Below are positions 7,616 to 16,074 of a stretch of DNA of 64,000 nucleotides, in pieces; the stretch's first letter is position 1, and the number at the start of each line of letters is the position of its first letter. The notes beneath the pieces are model-generated. The model had not been told where the DNA came from and did not search any database. It worked only from the letters and a program-made list of their open reading frames with translations. The translations under genes and the position numbers were made by a program. Source of the DNA: Palsa-465 sp963800475 (lineage in GTDB: Bacteria > Actinomycetota > Thermoleophilia > Solirubrobacterales > Solirubrobacteraceae). Where the stretch lies: the NCBI GenBank assembly GCA_963800475.1, contig CAWDAZ010000002.1, forward strand, positions 310,001 through 374,000. The letters run 5' to 3'.

Positions 7616-8913
7616 ATGGCGTGTTGGCGCTTGTGTCGCTGGGGCGCGCTGTCGCTCCTCACTGCAGTGCTGGCCGCCGCGCCGGCGCCGAGTGCCCGCG
7701 CCGATGGTGACCCGGCCAGCACTACCTGATTTCCAATCAGGTGTTTCTCGGCTCGCAGCCCGGCGGTGCCTCGCCTGCTCAGCGCGAGCTGATCGCAACG
7801 GTCGGCGCGGCGAACCGCGCCGGGGTTCCGGTTCGGGTGGCGGTGATCTCGAGTCAGTACGACCTCGGCTCGATCACGGCGCTGTGGCGCAAGCCCGGCC
7901 TGTACGCGCGGTTTCTGGCGCTCGAGCTGCGGTCGGGCTACGGGGGCCGGCTGTTGGTCGCGATGCCGAACGGGTTTGGCTTCATCTGGCCCGGGCACTC
8001 GAGCACGTCTGCCAGCCGACTGCTGGGCCGCATGCCGCTCGGTCGTGGGAGCGACGGGCTGGCGTCTGCGGCGCAGACGGCGGTCGAGCGACTGGCGGCG
8101 GCGGCCGGGGCGAGGCTCGCGCCGATCCGCCCGCCTCGCGCGCGCCCCACGAGCTCGGGCGGCGTCGGCGCCGGTGTGATCGTCGCCGCGGTGCTGGGCG
8201 GCATCGCCGTGATCGCCGCGCTGGCGATCGTGCTCGTGCGGGCCGGTCGGCGCCGCGGCCTGAAACCCGAGAGCCTGCGCTGGGCGATCGCGCCCGCCGC
8301 GCTGCTGTTCGTGGCGGCCGTCGCGCTGTGGGTCGCGGCGCTGAGGCGCGGCAGCGGCACTCCGGCGGTGTCCCCGGCCTCGGTCGTCACGCCCCCGCCC
8401 TTCCAGTGGCGCGCCGGGCAGCGTCGGGCGCCTGACTTCGCGCTGCGCGATCAGGGCGGCCTGCCGGTCTCGGTCGCCGCGTACCGCGGGCGGCCGGTGA
8501 TCGTGACGTTCGTCGATCCGCTGTGCCGCAACCTGTGTCCGCTCGAGGCGCAGGTGCTCAACCAGCTCGAGCGTGAGCTGCCCGCGTCCCAGCGCCCTGT
8601 GATCCTGGCGGTCAGCGTCGACGTGTACTCGAACGCAAACTCCCGCGAAGACCTGCTTCAGGCGGTCCGCGAGTGGCACCTGGTTCCGCAGTGGCACTGG
8701 GCCGTCGGTTCTCCACGGCAGCTGGCCGCGGCCTGGAAGCGCTACAAGATCGGCGTCTCGGTCGTGACCAAGCGAGTCGGCGGGACCACTATCCACTACG
8801 TCACCCACACCGAGGCGGCGTACGTGATCGACGCGACCGGTCACGAGCGGGCGCTGTTCTTGTGGCCGTTCTACCCGCGGGACGTCAGGCGGGCGCTGGC
8901 GAGGCTTGCCTAG
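7616..8913 (+). pseudogene. secreted DPASD-domain protein fused to a SCO1/SenC domain, frameshifted as read
   Basis: The ATG at 7616 (CACAAT box 6 nt before it) opens a signal peptide followed by ADGDPAS, then TGA at 7727. In the next frame the protein continues YLISNQVFLG to 8913. One missing G after 7720 would turn this into ADGDPASDYLISNQVF, exactly the start of two paralogues (22633-23292 and 29174-29818). Downstream come the DPASD domain (DLGS, YARFL, LLVAMP), one or two membrane segments, and a SCO1/thioredoxin-like domain with a CRNLC copper-binding motif and distal His in THTEAAYVID. SCO1 proteins deliver copper to cytochrome c oxidase. A GTG at 7741 could restart translation, but without a signal peptide. 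Assembly error or real decay cannot be told apart here. Confidence 0.8.
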
Positions 8914-8922
8914 GGCGGGGGA

Positions 8923-10353
8923 TCAGCCGCGCCGCTGGCGCACTACCACCCGCCCGCCGCGCGCGGGGATCATCGTCACGTTGCGGTTCTTGGGGCGCTC
9001 CGGCTTCGGGCTGGTGGCGGCGAGGTCGAGCCGCCGCGCCATCGTCTCGAGCACCACCCGCTGCTCGGCCATCGCCAGCGCCGCTCCGAGGCAGCGCCGG
9101 GTCCCGCCGCCGAACGGGATCCACTCGTAGGTTCCCGGCTTCTGCCCGATCCAGCGCTCGGGACGGAACGCCCGCGGCTCCGGATACACGTCGTCGCGAT
9201 GGTGGAGCAGCAGGATGCTGATCCCGACCGCGGTGTCGGCGGGGATCGCGTACTCGCCGAGCCGCCACGGGACCGCAACCCGGCGTCCGGTCATCGGGAT
9301 CACCGGCCTGACCCGCATCGCCTCGGTGATCGTCGCCTCGACGACTTCGGAGGCGTCCGCGGAGTCAGAGCGAACGGCCTCGACCAGCCGCTCGTGCGCC
9401 TCCCGCCAGCGCACCAGCCGCTCCCACGCCCAGGCGAGCTGGTTGGCGGTCGTCTCGTGCCCGGCGAGCACCAGTGTCATCAGCTCGTCGCGCAGCTCAT
9501 GGTCCGACAGCGCCTCGCCCTCCTCGGTGCGTGCCCGCATCAGCAGCGACATGATGTCGGTGCGCTCGTCGAGGTCAGCCGCCTTCCGGCGCTTGGCGAT
9601 CACCGCGTAGAGGCAGCGGTCGGGGACGATCAGCCCGAGCTTGGTCAGCCCGAACGGCTCCTCGTGGCCGAGGTTCATCCACTCGGCGAGCTTGGCGCCG
9701 GGTAGCGTCGAGGAGCGCAGCAGCTCGCGGATCGCGAGTCGGAGCGCGTGTTCGACCGTCCCCTTGCGTGGCGTGCCCTCGATCCCGAAGATCCCACCCA
9801 TGATCACGTCGAGCGTGATCGCCTGCATCCGGGGGGCAAGCGCGAACGGCCTGCCGACCGGCCAGCGGCCGATCTCGCGGTCGGCGGCCTCGGCGATCAT
9901 CCGCTCGTAGCGCTCGATCGCCTCGCCGTGGAACGGCGGCAGCAGCAGCTTGCGCTGGCGGAGGTGGCGCGGTCCGTTCGCGGTCAGCACCGAGTTCGGG
10001 CCGAGCACCGGCCGAAGCGGCGACTCTGCGGCGAGCGTCGGCACCTTGTCCGGCGGCGCCTTGAACAGCGAGCGGATGTGATCCGGGTGAGAGGTGATCG
10101 CCGTGCGCCCGCGCACGTATCCGTTGACCATCCAGACCTCGCCCAGCTTCTCCCGGTAATGGTGGACGAACTGCCACTCGAGCTGGCCGAACCACAGCAC
10201 CTGGACGAGCCGTGGCCACCGGATCGCCGGCGGCGCGGGCAACCCGGCGAGCTCGGCGGGCTCGAGCGGGCCCGCCGGGGACGGGGCCGCGGTTCCGATC
10301 AGCGACGACGTGCGCTGCTCGACGGTCTGCGGGGTCTCGGCGATCGTGGTCAC
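8923..10353 (-). CDS. cytochrome P450 monooxygenase
   Basis: 476 residues. The oxygen-activating I-helix motif is LAGHETTANQ, the K-helix ExxR is EAMR, the PERF-type segment is FRPERW, and the haem loop is FGGGTRRC with the iron-ligating Cys at residue 421. The length and the GGIFGI and TGRRV features resemble the CYP102/CYP110/CYP4-like bacterial group rather than short soluble CYP107 types. It oxidises a hydrophobic substrate using external redox partners, none of which are encoded nearby. A Pro/Ala-rich N-terminal stretch precedes the fold and there is no signal peptide. Its 10-bp gap from the SCO1 fusion is convergent. Substrate unknown. Confidence 0.92.
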   Translation of the reverse strand: MTTIAETPQTVEQRTSSLIGTAAPSPAGPLEPAELAGLPAPPAIRWPRLVQVLWFGQLEWQFVHHYREKLGEVWMVNGYVRGRTAITSHPDHIRSLFKAPPDKVPTLAAESPLRPVLGPNSVLTANGPRHLRQRKLLLPPFHGEAIERYERMIAEAADREIGRWPVGRPFALAPRMQAITLDVIMGGIFGIEGTPRKGTVEHALRLAIRELLRSSTLPGAKLAEWMNLGHEEPFGLTKLGLIVPDRCLYAVIAKRRKAADLDERTDIMSLLMRARTEEGEALSDHELRDELMTLVLAGHETTANQLAWAWERLVRWREAHERLVEAVRSDSADASEVVEATITEAMRVRPVIPMTGRRVAVPWRLGEYAIPADTAVGISILLLHHRDDVYPEPRAFRPERWIGQKPGTYEWIPFGGGTRRCLGAALAMAEQRVVLETMARRLDLAATSPKPERPKNRNVTMIPARGGRVVVRQRRG

Positions 10354-10430
10354 TCGGCGCCTCCCGGCGGTCTGGATAACCTACAGAGGTGTAGCTTTGC
10401 AGAATCGACGCCCGCTGTCGAGCCCCGACC

Positions 10431-10436
10431 TACACT
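10431..10436 (+). promoter_or_regulatory. -10 box for the lipase gene, leaderless spacing
   Basis: TACACT ends exactly 6 nt before ATG 10443. Transcription starting about 7 nt after the box would begin at the A of the start codon; there is no ribosome binding site. Confidence 0.55.
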
Positions 10437-10442
10437 CCTGAG

Positions 10443-11579
10443 ATGCGGTTGAGGCGGGGAGCAGTCGCGCTGGCGGTTGTCGCCGGCGCGTGCCTTGGGG
10501 CCGCCGCCGCCGCGCCCGCCGCGAGCGGCCCGTACGCACCGTTGAACCGTCCCGGCCCGCGGCTCAGCGTGCCCGCCGAAAAGCTGAAAGCGGCGCTGTC
10601 CTGCACGTCGGGGGTCGAGGCCGCGTCCCGCAACCCGATCCTGCTGGTTCCCGGCACTGACCTCGATCCGGGGCCCAACTACTCATGGAACTACGAGCGC
10701 GCGTTCGTGGCGCGCCACTGGCCCTACTGCGCGGTCACGCTCCCGTTCCACACCACGGGCGACATCCAGATCGCGGCCCAGTACCTCGTGTACGCGATCC
10801 GGACGATGGCGCTCGCCTCCGCGCGCCGCGTCGACATCCTCGGCTACAGCCAGGGCGGGATGCTCCCGCGCTGGGCGCTCCGGTTCTGGCCCGACACCCG
10901 ACCGCTCGTCCACGACGTCGTCAGCCTCGACCCCTCCAACCACGGGACGCTGGACGCCGACGCGACATGCCAGGGCCAGTGCTCGCCCGCGGACTGGCAG
11001 CAGGAGTCGAGCGCGCACTTCATTGACGCGCTCAACAGCTTCGCCGAGACGTTCGCCGGGGTCGACTACACGGTGATCTTCAGCCACACCGACGAGATCG
11101 TGGTCCCGAACCTCGACGCGTCCGGGAGCTCCGCGCTGCACACGGGCGGGGGCAAGATCGTCAACGTCGCGGTCCAGCAGGTCTGCCCCGGCGACACCTC
11201 GGAGCATCTCGCGACGGGCAGCTACGACGCCGTCGGGTACGCGCTCGCGGTCGACGCGTTCAGCCGTGAGGACGTCGCTGATCCGGCTCGGATCCCCGCG
11301 TCGGTGTGCACGCAGCCGTTCCAGCCGGGGGTCGATCCGAGCACGTTCGCGTCCGACTACGCCAACTACCTGAGCGCGATCGGGCAGGCACAGTCGAGCG
11401 TTCCGCAGGTCAACGCCGAGCCGCCGCTCGCTTGCTACGTGTTCGCGTCGTGCCGGACGACCGCGCCGCCGCCGCGCCGCGCTGCCCACCCGAACCCGAA
11501 GCACAAGCACCACAAGCAAAAGCACCACCGGAGGCACAAGCAGCCCGCCAAGCAGGGGCGCGCCCGTCACAATCGCTGA
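10443..11579 (+). CDS. secreted lipase of the Candida antarctica lipase B-like type
   Basis: 378 residues with a signal peptide (MRLRRGAVALAVVAGACLGA, cleavage after the Ala-rich stretch). The alpha/beta-hydrolase core shows NPILLVPGT, the nucleophile elbow GYSQGG, a probable catalytic Asp in SHTDEIV and His in TSEHLATG. The layout with several Cys pairs resembles CALB-like lipases of actinobacteria. After residue 340 comes an unusual tail of Lys, His and Arg (HPNPKHKHHKQKHHRRHKQ), which might bind metal, envelope polymers or acidic lipids (inference). It should be extracellular. The stop is 2 bases before the next gene. Confidence 0.85.
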   Translation: MRLRRGAVALAVVAGACLGAAAAAPAASGPYAPLNRPGPRLSVPAEKLKAALSCTSGVEAASRNPILLVPGTDLDPGPNYSWNYERAFVARHWPYCAVTLPFHTTGDIQIAAQYLVYAIRTMALASARRVDILGYSQGGMLPRWALRFWPDTRPLVHDVVSLDPSNHGTLDADATCQGQCSPADWQQESSAHFIDALNSFAETFAGVDYTVIFSHTDEIVVPNLDASGSSALHTGGGKIVNVAVQQVCPGDTSEHLATGSYDAVGYALAVDAFSREDVADPARIPASVCTQPFQPGVDPSTFASDYANYLSAIGQAQSSVPQVNAEPPLACYVFASCRTTAPPPRRAAHPNPKHKHHKQKHHRRHKQPAKQGRARHNR

Positions 11580-11581
11580 GC

Positions 11582-12262
11582 ATGGCGACTCCGATCGACC
11601 GGCACGAGCTCGAGCGACTGGTGGCCGGCGGTGCACAGCTGGTCGAGGCGCTGCCGGACGCCGAGTACCAGCACGCGCATCTCCCCGGCGCGATCAACCT
11701 GCCGCTGAGGCGACTTGACGCCTCGACCGCGGAGGTGCTCGACCGCGCGCGGCCGGTGGTCGTGTACTGCTGGGACTCGCTCTGAGACCTCAGCGCACGA
11801 GCCGCGTGCCGGCTCGAAACGCTCGGGTTCACCCAGGTGTACGACTACGTCGTCGGCAAGGTCGACTGGCTCGCCAACCAGCTGCCCGTCGAATCCGACC
11901 AGCAGCCCCCGCCGACGGTCGGCGAGTTCGCCCGCGATGACGTGGCCACCTGCGCGCTGACCGATCAGGTCGGCGGGGTCGGCGCGCGGATCGAGGCGTC
12001 GCCGTACCCGTTCGGATTGGTCGTGTCCTCGGGCGGAGTGCTGCTCGGCCGCCTGCGCTCGAGCATGCTCGACTGCGACCCGCAGCTGCCAGCCGAGCAG
12101 GTGATGGAGCCCGGGCCGAAGACCTTCCGCCCGCACAAGAGCGCCGCCGGAATCGCGCGCGAGCTCGCCGAGCGGGAGCTGCGGTGGGCGATCGTTACGA
12201 CGCCCGAAGGGGTGTTGATCGGCGTCGCCGCGCGCGCCGAGCTGGACGCCGCCTCGGGCTAG
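11582..12262 (+). CDS. rhodanese-CBS protein with in-frame TGA at codon 68, candidate selenoprotein
   Basis: ATG 11582 opens a rhodanese-like domain (EYQHAHLPGAINLPL, then VVVYCWDSL) that meets TGA at 11783-11785. The same frame continues with DLSARAACRLETLGF and VYDYVVGKVDW, the rest of a rhodanese fold, and two CBS-like repeats to 12262, 226 codons in all. From family recollection the TGA position usually holds Cys in the pattern YCxxxxCDLS, so this could be Cys63-x4-Sec68. A hairpin at 11798-11816 fits a bacterial SECIS element. Otherwise this is a nonsense mutation or sequencing error; a GTG at 11837 could restart. A CACAAT box ends 8 nt before the ATG. Rhodaneses transfer sulfane sulfur; CBS pairs usually bind adenine nucleotides. 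Confidence 0.65.
11798..11816 (+). promoter_or_regulatory. candidate bacterial SECIS hairpin
   Basis: CGAGCCG (11798-11804) pairs perfectly with CGGCTCG (11810-11816) around the 5-nt loop CGTGC. The loop begins 19 nt after the TGA and has G as its second base. That meets the published bacterial rules as I know them: stem-loop just downstream of UGA, loop 16-37 nt away, a G among the first two loop bases. In a GC-rich genome such hairpins also arise by chance. Confidence 0.45.
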
Positions 12263-13041
12263 GAGGCGGCGCCCTCCGACGCCGCCTCCGGCAGGTCGAC
12301 GCCCTGCTCCCGGGCGCGCTCGAACACCAGCTCGCGCCGCTCAGCGTCGAGCCGCGACAGCCCTTCGGCGACGCGATCCCGGTCGAGGTGCATCAGCAGG
12401 TCGATCGCCTCGGCCCACAGCCCGTCGCGCTCAGCGACCTCGGCAAGGCCGACGATCCGGTCCTCGCCGACCAGCTCGGCAAGCGCGTCCAGCCGGTCGC
12501 GCTCCTCGAGCACGAACGCGGTGCGCAGCAGCGTCGCGTCGTCGATCGTCGTCACCGAGGCGCGCAGCGCGTCCTCGCCGAGGTGGCCGACGAACCGGCC
12601 CATCGTCACGTACTCGCCGCGGCGGGTCAGCTCCGCGGTGACCTCGACGATCTGCGCGGCCGGGATCCCGGCGATCAGCTCGCTGGCCCGCCGGGGGTCG
12701 ATCTCGGTTGCGATGTCAGCGAGGAAATCCGGCGGGAGCTTGCCGGCCATATCGATCGCGCGGTCTGGGTCGAGCAGCGCGGCCACCTTCGCCGAGAGTG
12801 TCGGACCGAAGGCGTGCTCGCCGATCGTCGCCACGAGCCCCACCGGGAGCAGCCTGCTGGCGGAAGCGAGCCGCTCCAGCGTCGCGTCGTGCGCCGCGAA
12901 CAGCATGTCGGTGATCTGCTCCCGGAGCCGGCGGAGCTCCTGGGGGGCTAGCAGCTCCAGGTACTCGAGCTGCTCGGGCGGGCGCCCGAGCAGCCGCGCG
13001 AGCTTCATCACCTCCGCCTTGCTTCGCAGCTGGTCGGTCAT
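12259..13041 (-). CDS. hypothetical helical repeat protein (MgtE-N-like pattern)
   Basis: 260 residues from ATG 13041, which overlaps the upstream stop as ATGA. All predicted helix, with repeated units such as DPDRAIDMAGKLPPDFLADI, DPRRASELIAGIPAAQIVEV and HLDRDRVAEGLSRLDAERRE. These two-helix units with DP..A..L resemble the superhelical N-domain of MgtE and FliG-like repeats, but there is no transporter domain, signal or membrane segment. Function unknown; likely a protein-protein interaction scaffold. Converges with the rhodanese-CBS gene, overlapping by 4 bases. Confidence 0.65.
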   Translation of the reverse strand: MTDQLRSKAEVMKLARLLGRPPEQLEYLELLAPQELRRLREQITDMLFAAHDATLERLASASRLLPVGLVATIGEHAFGPTLSAKVAALLDPDRAIDMAGKLPPDFLADIATEIDPRRASELIAGIPAAQIVEVTAELTRRGEYVTMGRFVGHLGEDALRASVTTIDDATLLRTAFVLEERDRLDALAELVGEDRIVGLAEVAERDGLWAEAIDLLMHLDRDRVAEGLSRLDAERRELVFERAREQGVDLPEAASEGAAS

Positions 13042-13259
13042 CCGCCCATCACCTTTCGGATCGGACCGCGCAGCAGCCACGGGATGTGCCCGAACGCCTT
13101 CTCGCCGGCCGCCTGTAGCTCGGCCGCCTGGCGGTGGCGCGCGTCCCTGACCGCCTCGACCAGGTGTTCGAGCTCCTCCGCCGAGAGCGCCGCCAGGCCC
13201 TTGGGCGGCTTGGCTCGCAGCTGTGCCTCGAGCGCCTTCAACGCGTCCTGCCGGCTCAT
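13038..13259 (-). CDS. small hypothetical protein, coupled to helical repeat protein
   Basis: 73 residues starting MSRQDALKALEAQL at ATG 13259. AGAGGA about 10 nt upstream serves as a ribosome binding site, and the longer open frame upstream has no protein-like features. Helical and charged, ending in GHIPWLLRGPIRKVMGG, a possible amphipathic membrane-surface helix. The stop overlaps the next start by 4 bases, so the two proteins are likely made together and may interact. No family recognised. Confidence 0.6.
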   Translation of the reverse strand: MSRQDALKALEAQLRAKPPKGLAALSAEELEHLVEAVRDARHRQAAELQAAGEKAFGHIPWLLRGPIRKVMGG

Positions 13260-13297
13260 CGTGGTTCGCGTCCTCTGCCGGTTCCCTTGCCCGTCAA

Positions 13298-13303
13298 TAC
13301 AGT
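13298..13303 (+). promoter_or_regulatory. -10-like box for the thiolase gene
   Basis: TACAGT ends 11 nt before ATG 13315. No Shine-Dalgarno sequence follows. Confidence 0.4.
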
Positions 13304-13314
13304 CCATTGCTGCA

Positions 13315-14493
13315 ATGAGCGCCGCGTACGTTATCGATGCGGTCCGGACACCATTCGGCCGGTACGGCGGCGGGCTGGCGGGCGTGCGGCCCGACGATCT
13401 CGCCGCGCACGCGGTCCGGGCGCTGCTCGACCGCTCGGCGGACCTCGATCCGGAGCGCGTCGACGACGTCCTGTTCGGCGACGCCAACCAGGCGGGCGAG
13501 GACAACCGCAATGTCGCGCGGATGGCGTGGCTGCTCAACGATCTGCCGACGAGCGTCCCGGGCGCGACGATCAACCGGCTGTGCGCGTCGAGCCTCGAAG
13601 CGGCGGCGCAGGCCAGCCGCGCGATCGAAACGGGCGATGCGTCGATCATGCTCGTCGGCGGGGTCGAGTCGATGAGTCGCGCGCCGTGGGTGCTGCTCAA
13701 GACCGAGCGGCCGTTCCCGCGCGACCACCAGCAGCTGTGGTCGACGACGCTCGGGTGGCGGATGGTCAATCCGAGGATGCCCGAGCAGTGGACGATCTCA
13801 CTCGGCGCGAGCGCGGAGAAGCTCGCCGGCCTCTACTCGATCTCCCGGGAGGCCCAGGACGAGTTCGCGCTGCGGAGCCACCAGCGGGCCCAGGCTGCCT
13901 GGGAGGACGGGTTCTACGGGGAGTGGGTGGTGCCGGTCGCCGGCACCGAGCTCGAGCGCGACGAGAACATCCGTCCCGATACGACGCTCGAGAAGCTCGC
14001 GAAGCTGAAGCCCGCGTTCGCCGAAGGCGGGACGGTGACGGCGGGTAACTCATCGCCGCTGAACGACGGCGCAGGCGCGGCGCTGCTCGCCGACGAGGCC
14101 GGTGCCCAGGCGATCGGCCGCGAGCCGCTGGCCCGGATCGTCTCCCGCGGGGTCGCGGCGGTCGATCCGGACGTGTTCGGGATCGCGCCCGTCGAAGCCG
14201 CGAACACGGCGCTGCGCCGGGCCGGGATCCGCTGGCAGGACGTGGCGGTCGTGGAGCTCAACGAGGCGTTTGCGTCCCAGTGCCTGGCCGACATCGGCGA
14301 ATGGGACGGGCTCGACCCCGCTGGGGTCAACGCGAACGGCGGTGCGATCGCGCTCGGCCATCCGCTCGGGGCCTCAGGTGTGCGCGTGCTCGGGAGCCTC
14401 GCGCACGAGCTTCGGCGCCGCGGCGGCGGCTACGGAGTCGCGGCGCTGTGCATCGGCGTCGGCCAGGGCCTCGCCGTGGTGCTCGAGGCCTGA
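13315..14493 (+). CDS. acetyl-CoA C-acyltransferase (thiolase)
   Basis: 392 residues, the usual thiolase length. The acyl-accepting Cys is C90 in INRLCASSLEA. The C-terminal catalytic blocks are NEAFASQC, NANGGAIALGHPLGASG (His) and ALCIGVGQG (second Cys, base). The N-terminal YVIDAVRTPFGRYGGGL is typical of degradative thiolases such as PcaF/PaaJ/FadA. It cleaves 3-oxoacyl-CoA with CoA, or runs in reverse to condense acetyl-CoA. No beta-oxidation or aromatic-degradation partners are nearby, so the pathway is open. I start at ATG 13315 because the protein begins there with MSAAYVIDAVRTPFG; the longer frame upstream adds low-quality sequence. Confidence 0.92.
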   Translation: MSAAYVIDAVRTPFGRYGGGLAGVRPDDLAAHAVRALLDRSADLDPERVDDVLFGDANQAGEDNRNVARMAWLLNDLPTSVPGATINRLCASSLEAAAQASRAIETGDASIMLVGGVESMSRAPWVLLKTERPFPRDHQQLWSTTLGWRMVNPRMPEQWTISLGASAEKLAGLYSISREAQDEFALRSHQRAQAAWEDGFYGEWVVPVAGTELERDENIRPDTTLEKLAKLKPAFAEGGTVTAGNSSPLNDGAGAALLADEAGAQAIGREPLARIVSRGVAAVDPDVFGIAPVEAANTALRRAGIRWQDVAVVELNEAFASQCLADIGEWDGLDPAGVNANGGAIALGHPLGASGVRVLGSLAHELRRRGGGYGVAALCIGVGQGLAVVLEA

Positions 14494-14500
14494 ACGCGGC

Positions 14501-15889
14501 TTACGACGCCGCGGCCTTGCGCAGGAACGGGATCAGCGCCGAGAAGAACGCGTTCTTCGGGTAGGCGCCGTTCGGGTCGTTGTGCGAGTAGGTCGTGTCG
14601 CGATTGACCAGCGTCAGGTTGCGCATCGGGATCCCCGACTGCTTCGCCAGCGCCGTCGCGGCGTCCAGCACGGCCTGCTTGCCGAGGATCGTCGCGAACG
14701 CGTACATCAGCAGCTTGTGGGGCAGCCGGCGACCCATCGTCGAGTTCACGTCGAGCACGCTTTGGGCGGGGTTCGCGATCCCGTTGCCGATCGCGCGCGT
14801 GTCGTCGGTCAGCCGCTGTGGGAAGTACCACTCGGTCCCGTTCGCGTTCATGATTCCCCAGCCGGAGAACATCTGCGCGAAGCGGGTGATCGGCGTCAGC
14901 GCGCCGCTGCCGTTCCACCCGTAGTAGCCGTTGATCGGCTTCGACGAGAGCCCCGTGCCGAGGTGCGCCTGCGCTGCCAGCAGACTCGGCGGGGAGGTCT
15001 TGTAGTTGAGCGCGTACCCGTACTGGCCCTTGTTGGTGACGGGCACGGGCGGTTTCAGGTCGCTCGGCAGCAGCGGGAACTTCTGCCCGAGCGACGGCGA
15101 GTTCGGATCGGTCAGCACACCGAGCGAGCCGGTCGCGTTGAACAGCCCGGCGTAAGGAGCGGGAATTCCGCCGAACGCGAGCCAGGGCGTCGCGCTCGGG
15201 TCGTTCAGCGCGTTGAGCGCCGCTTGCGCGTCCGCTGCGCTCTCAGTCCGGAAGCTTCCGCCGTCGTCAAAAACCAGGCCCGCGAGCCCCTTCGCCCCGG
15301 GCTGGCCGCCGAAGTTCCAAGTCGCATACGCGGTCACCACCGAGCCGCCGAGCGAGTGGCCGCCGAGCACGACCTTGCCGCCGAGCTTGTGCGCGGCGGC
15401 GATCACGATGTGCAGGTCCTGGACGGCGACTTTCATTCCCCAGCCCTTCGCGAACTCGACCGTCGAGTCGGGCACGAACTGGATGTGGCGCTTGACCGAG
15501 TGGTCCGCCAGCCACCCCAGGTAGTAGTTGAAGACCGCGGTCGAGCTCGCCTTGCCCTGCTTGCCGAGGTTCAGCGCCGACTGGTCGTCGAGCAGGTTCT
15601 CGCGCCGCTCGACCGCCCACACCTGCCAGGTCGGCGAGGTCGACGTGATCCACTTCGCCAGCGGCACGAAGTACGCCGCAGCCGCCGACGTCCCCGGCTC
15701 GAGCACGAGCACGTTCTTGGCCTTCGCGGCGCCGACCTTGATCAGCCCGACCTTGTTGTACTTGGCCGGCGTGCCGGGTGCGTTGAAGCCCTGGATCCAC
15801 GTGACCTTCAGCGGCGCAGCGGACGCCGACGCGGCGCCGCCGAGCGCAAGCACGAGAACGATCAGAGTAATCAGTAGCCCCCGGTTCAC
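14501..15889 (-). CDS. secreted alpha/beta hydrolase
   Basis: 462 residues with an N-terminal signal peptide (MNRGLLITLIVLVLALGG, cleavage after ASASAAP); the start codon is GTG 15889. The core has VLVLEPGTSAAAAYF, VWAVERRENLLDD, the nucleophile motif GGHSLGGS and a late RDTTYSHNDPNGAYPKN that probably carries the catalytic His. It probably acts on esters outside the cell. Relatives are unnamed secreted hydrolases of Solirubrobacterales-like bacteria (recollection). It converges with the thiolase gene, 7 bases apart. Substrate unknown. Confidence 0.75.
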   Translation of the reverse strand: MNRGLLITLIVLVLALGGAASASAAPLKVTWIQGFNAPGTPAKYNKVGLIKVGAAKAKNVLVLEPGTSAAAAYFVPLAKWITSTSPTWQVWAVERRENLLDDQSALNLGKQGKASSTAVFNYYLGWLADHSVKRHIQFVPDSTVEFAKGWGMKVAVQDLHIVIAAAHKLGGKVVLGGHSLGGSVVTAYATWNFGGQPGAKGLAGLVFDDGGSFRTESAADAQAALNALNDPSATPWLAFGGIPAPYAGLFNATGSLGVLTDPNSPSLGQKFPLLPSDLKPPVPVTNKGQYGYALNYKTSPPSLLAAQAHLGTGLSSKPINGYYGWNGSGALTPITRFAQMFSGWGIMNANGTEWYFPQRLTDDTRAIGNGIANPAQSVLDVNSTMGRRLPHKLLMYAFATILGKQAVLDAATALAKQSGIPMRNLTLVNRDTTYSHNDPNGAYPKNAFFSALIPFLRKAAAS

Positions 15890-16055
15890 AACTCTCAGAG
15901 TGCAGATCTTCGGTGCAACGGATCAATACCGCAGCTGCGGGATCGGGGCACATCTGAGCTCCGTGTTGCGCGTCGGTTAGGAAGCGCGTTCATCCGTTCA
16001 CGGGGCCCCGCGTTGTGAATAGATTTCGCGCCAGCGGGACCAATCAAAACCCTCT

Positions 16056-16066
16056 GAGGAGGAGGA
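16056..16066 (+). promoter_or_regulatory. strong ribosome binding site of the ABC binding-protein gene
   Basis: GAGGAGGAGGA ends 8 nt before ATG 16075. It rules out the longer in-frame start at 16015 and predicts high expression, as expected for a binding protein. The rest of the 185-base gap from 15889 shows no clear promoter that I would defend. Confidence 0.7.
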
Positions 16067-16074
16067 CCTTTTCT

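Noticed and set aside
7720..7730. Programmed -1 frameshift in the DPASD-SCO1 gene
   Set aside because: No slippery heptamer or suitably placed stimulatory structure was found; a missing G explains the sequence better.
13038..13769. Long 243-codon version of the small minus-strand protein
   Set aside because: The upstream two thirds run antisense through the thiolase gene; the ATG at 13259 with a ribosome binding site fits better.
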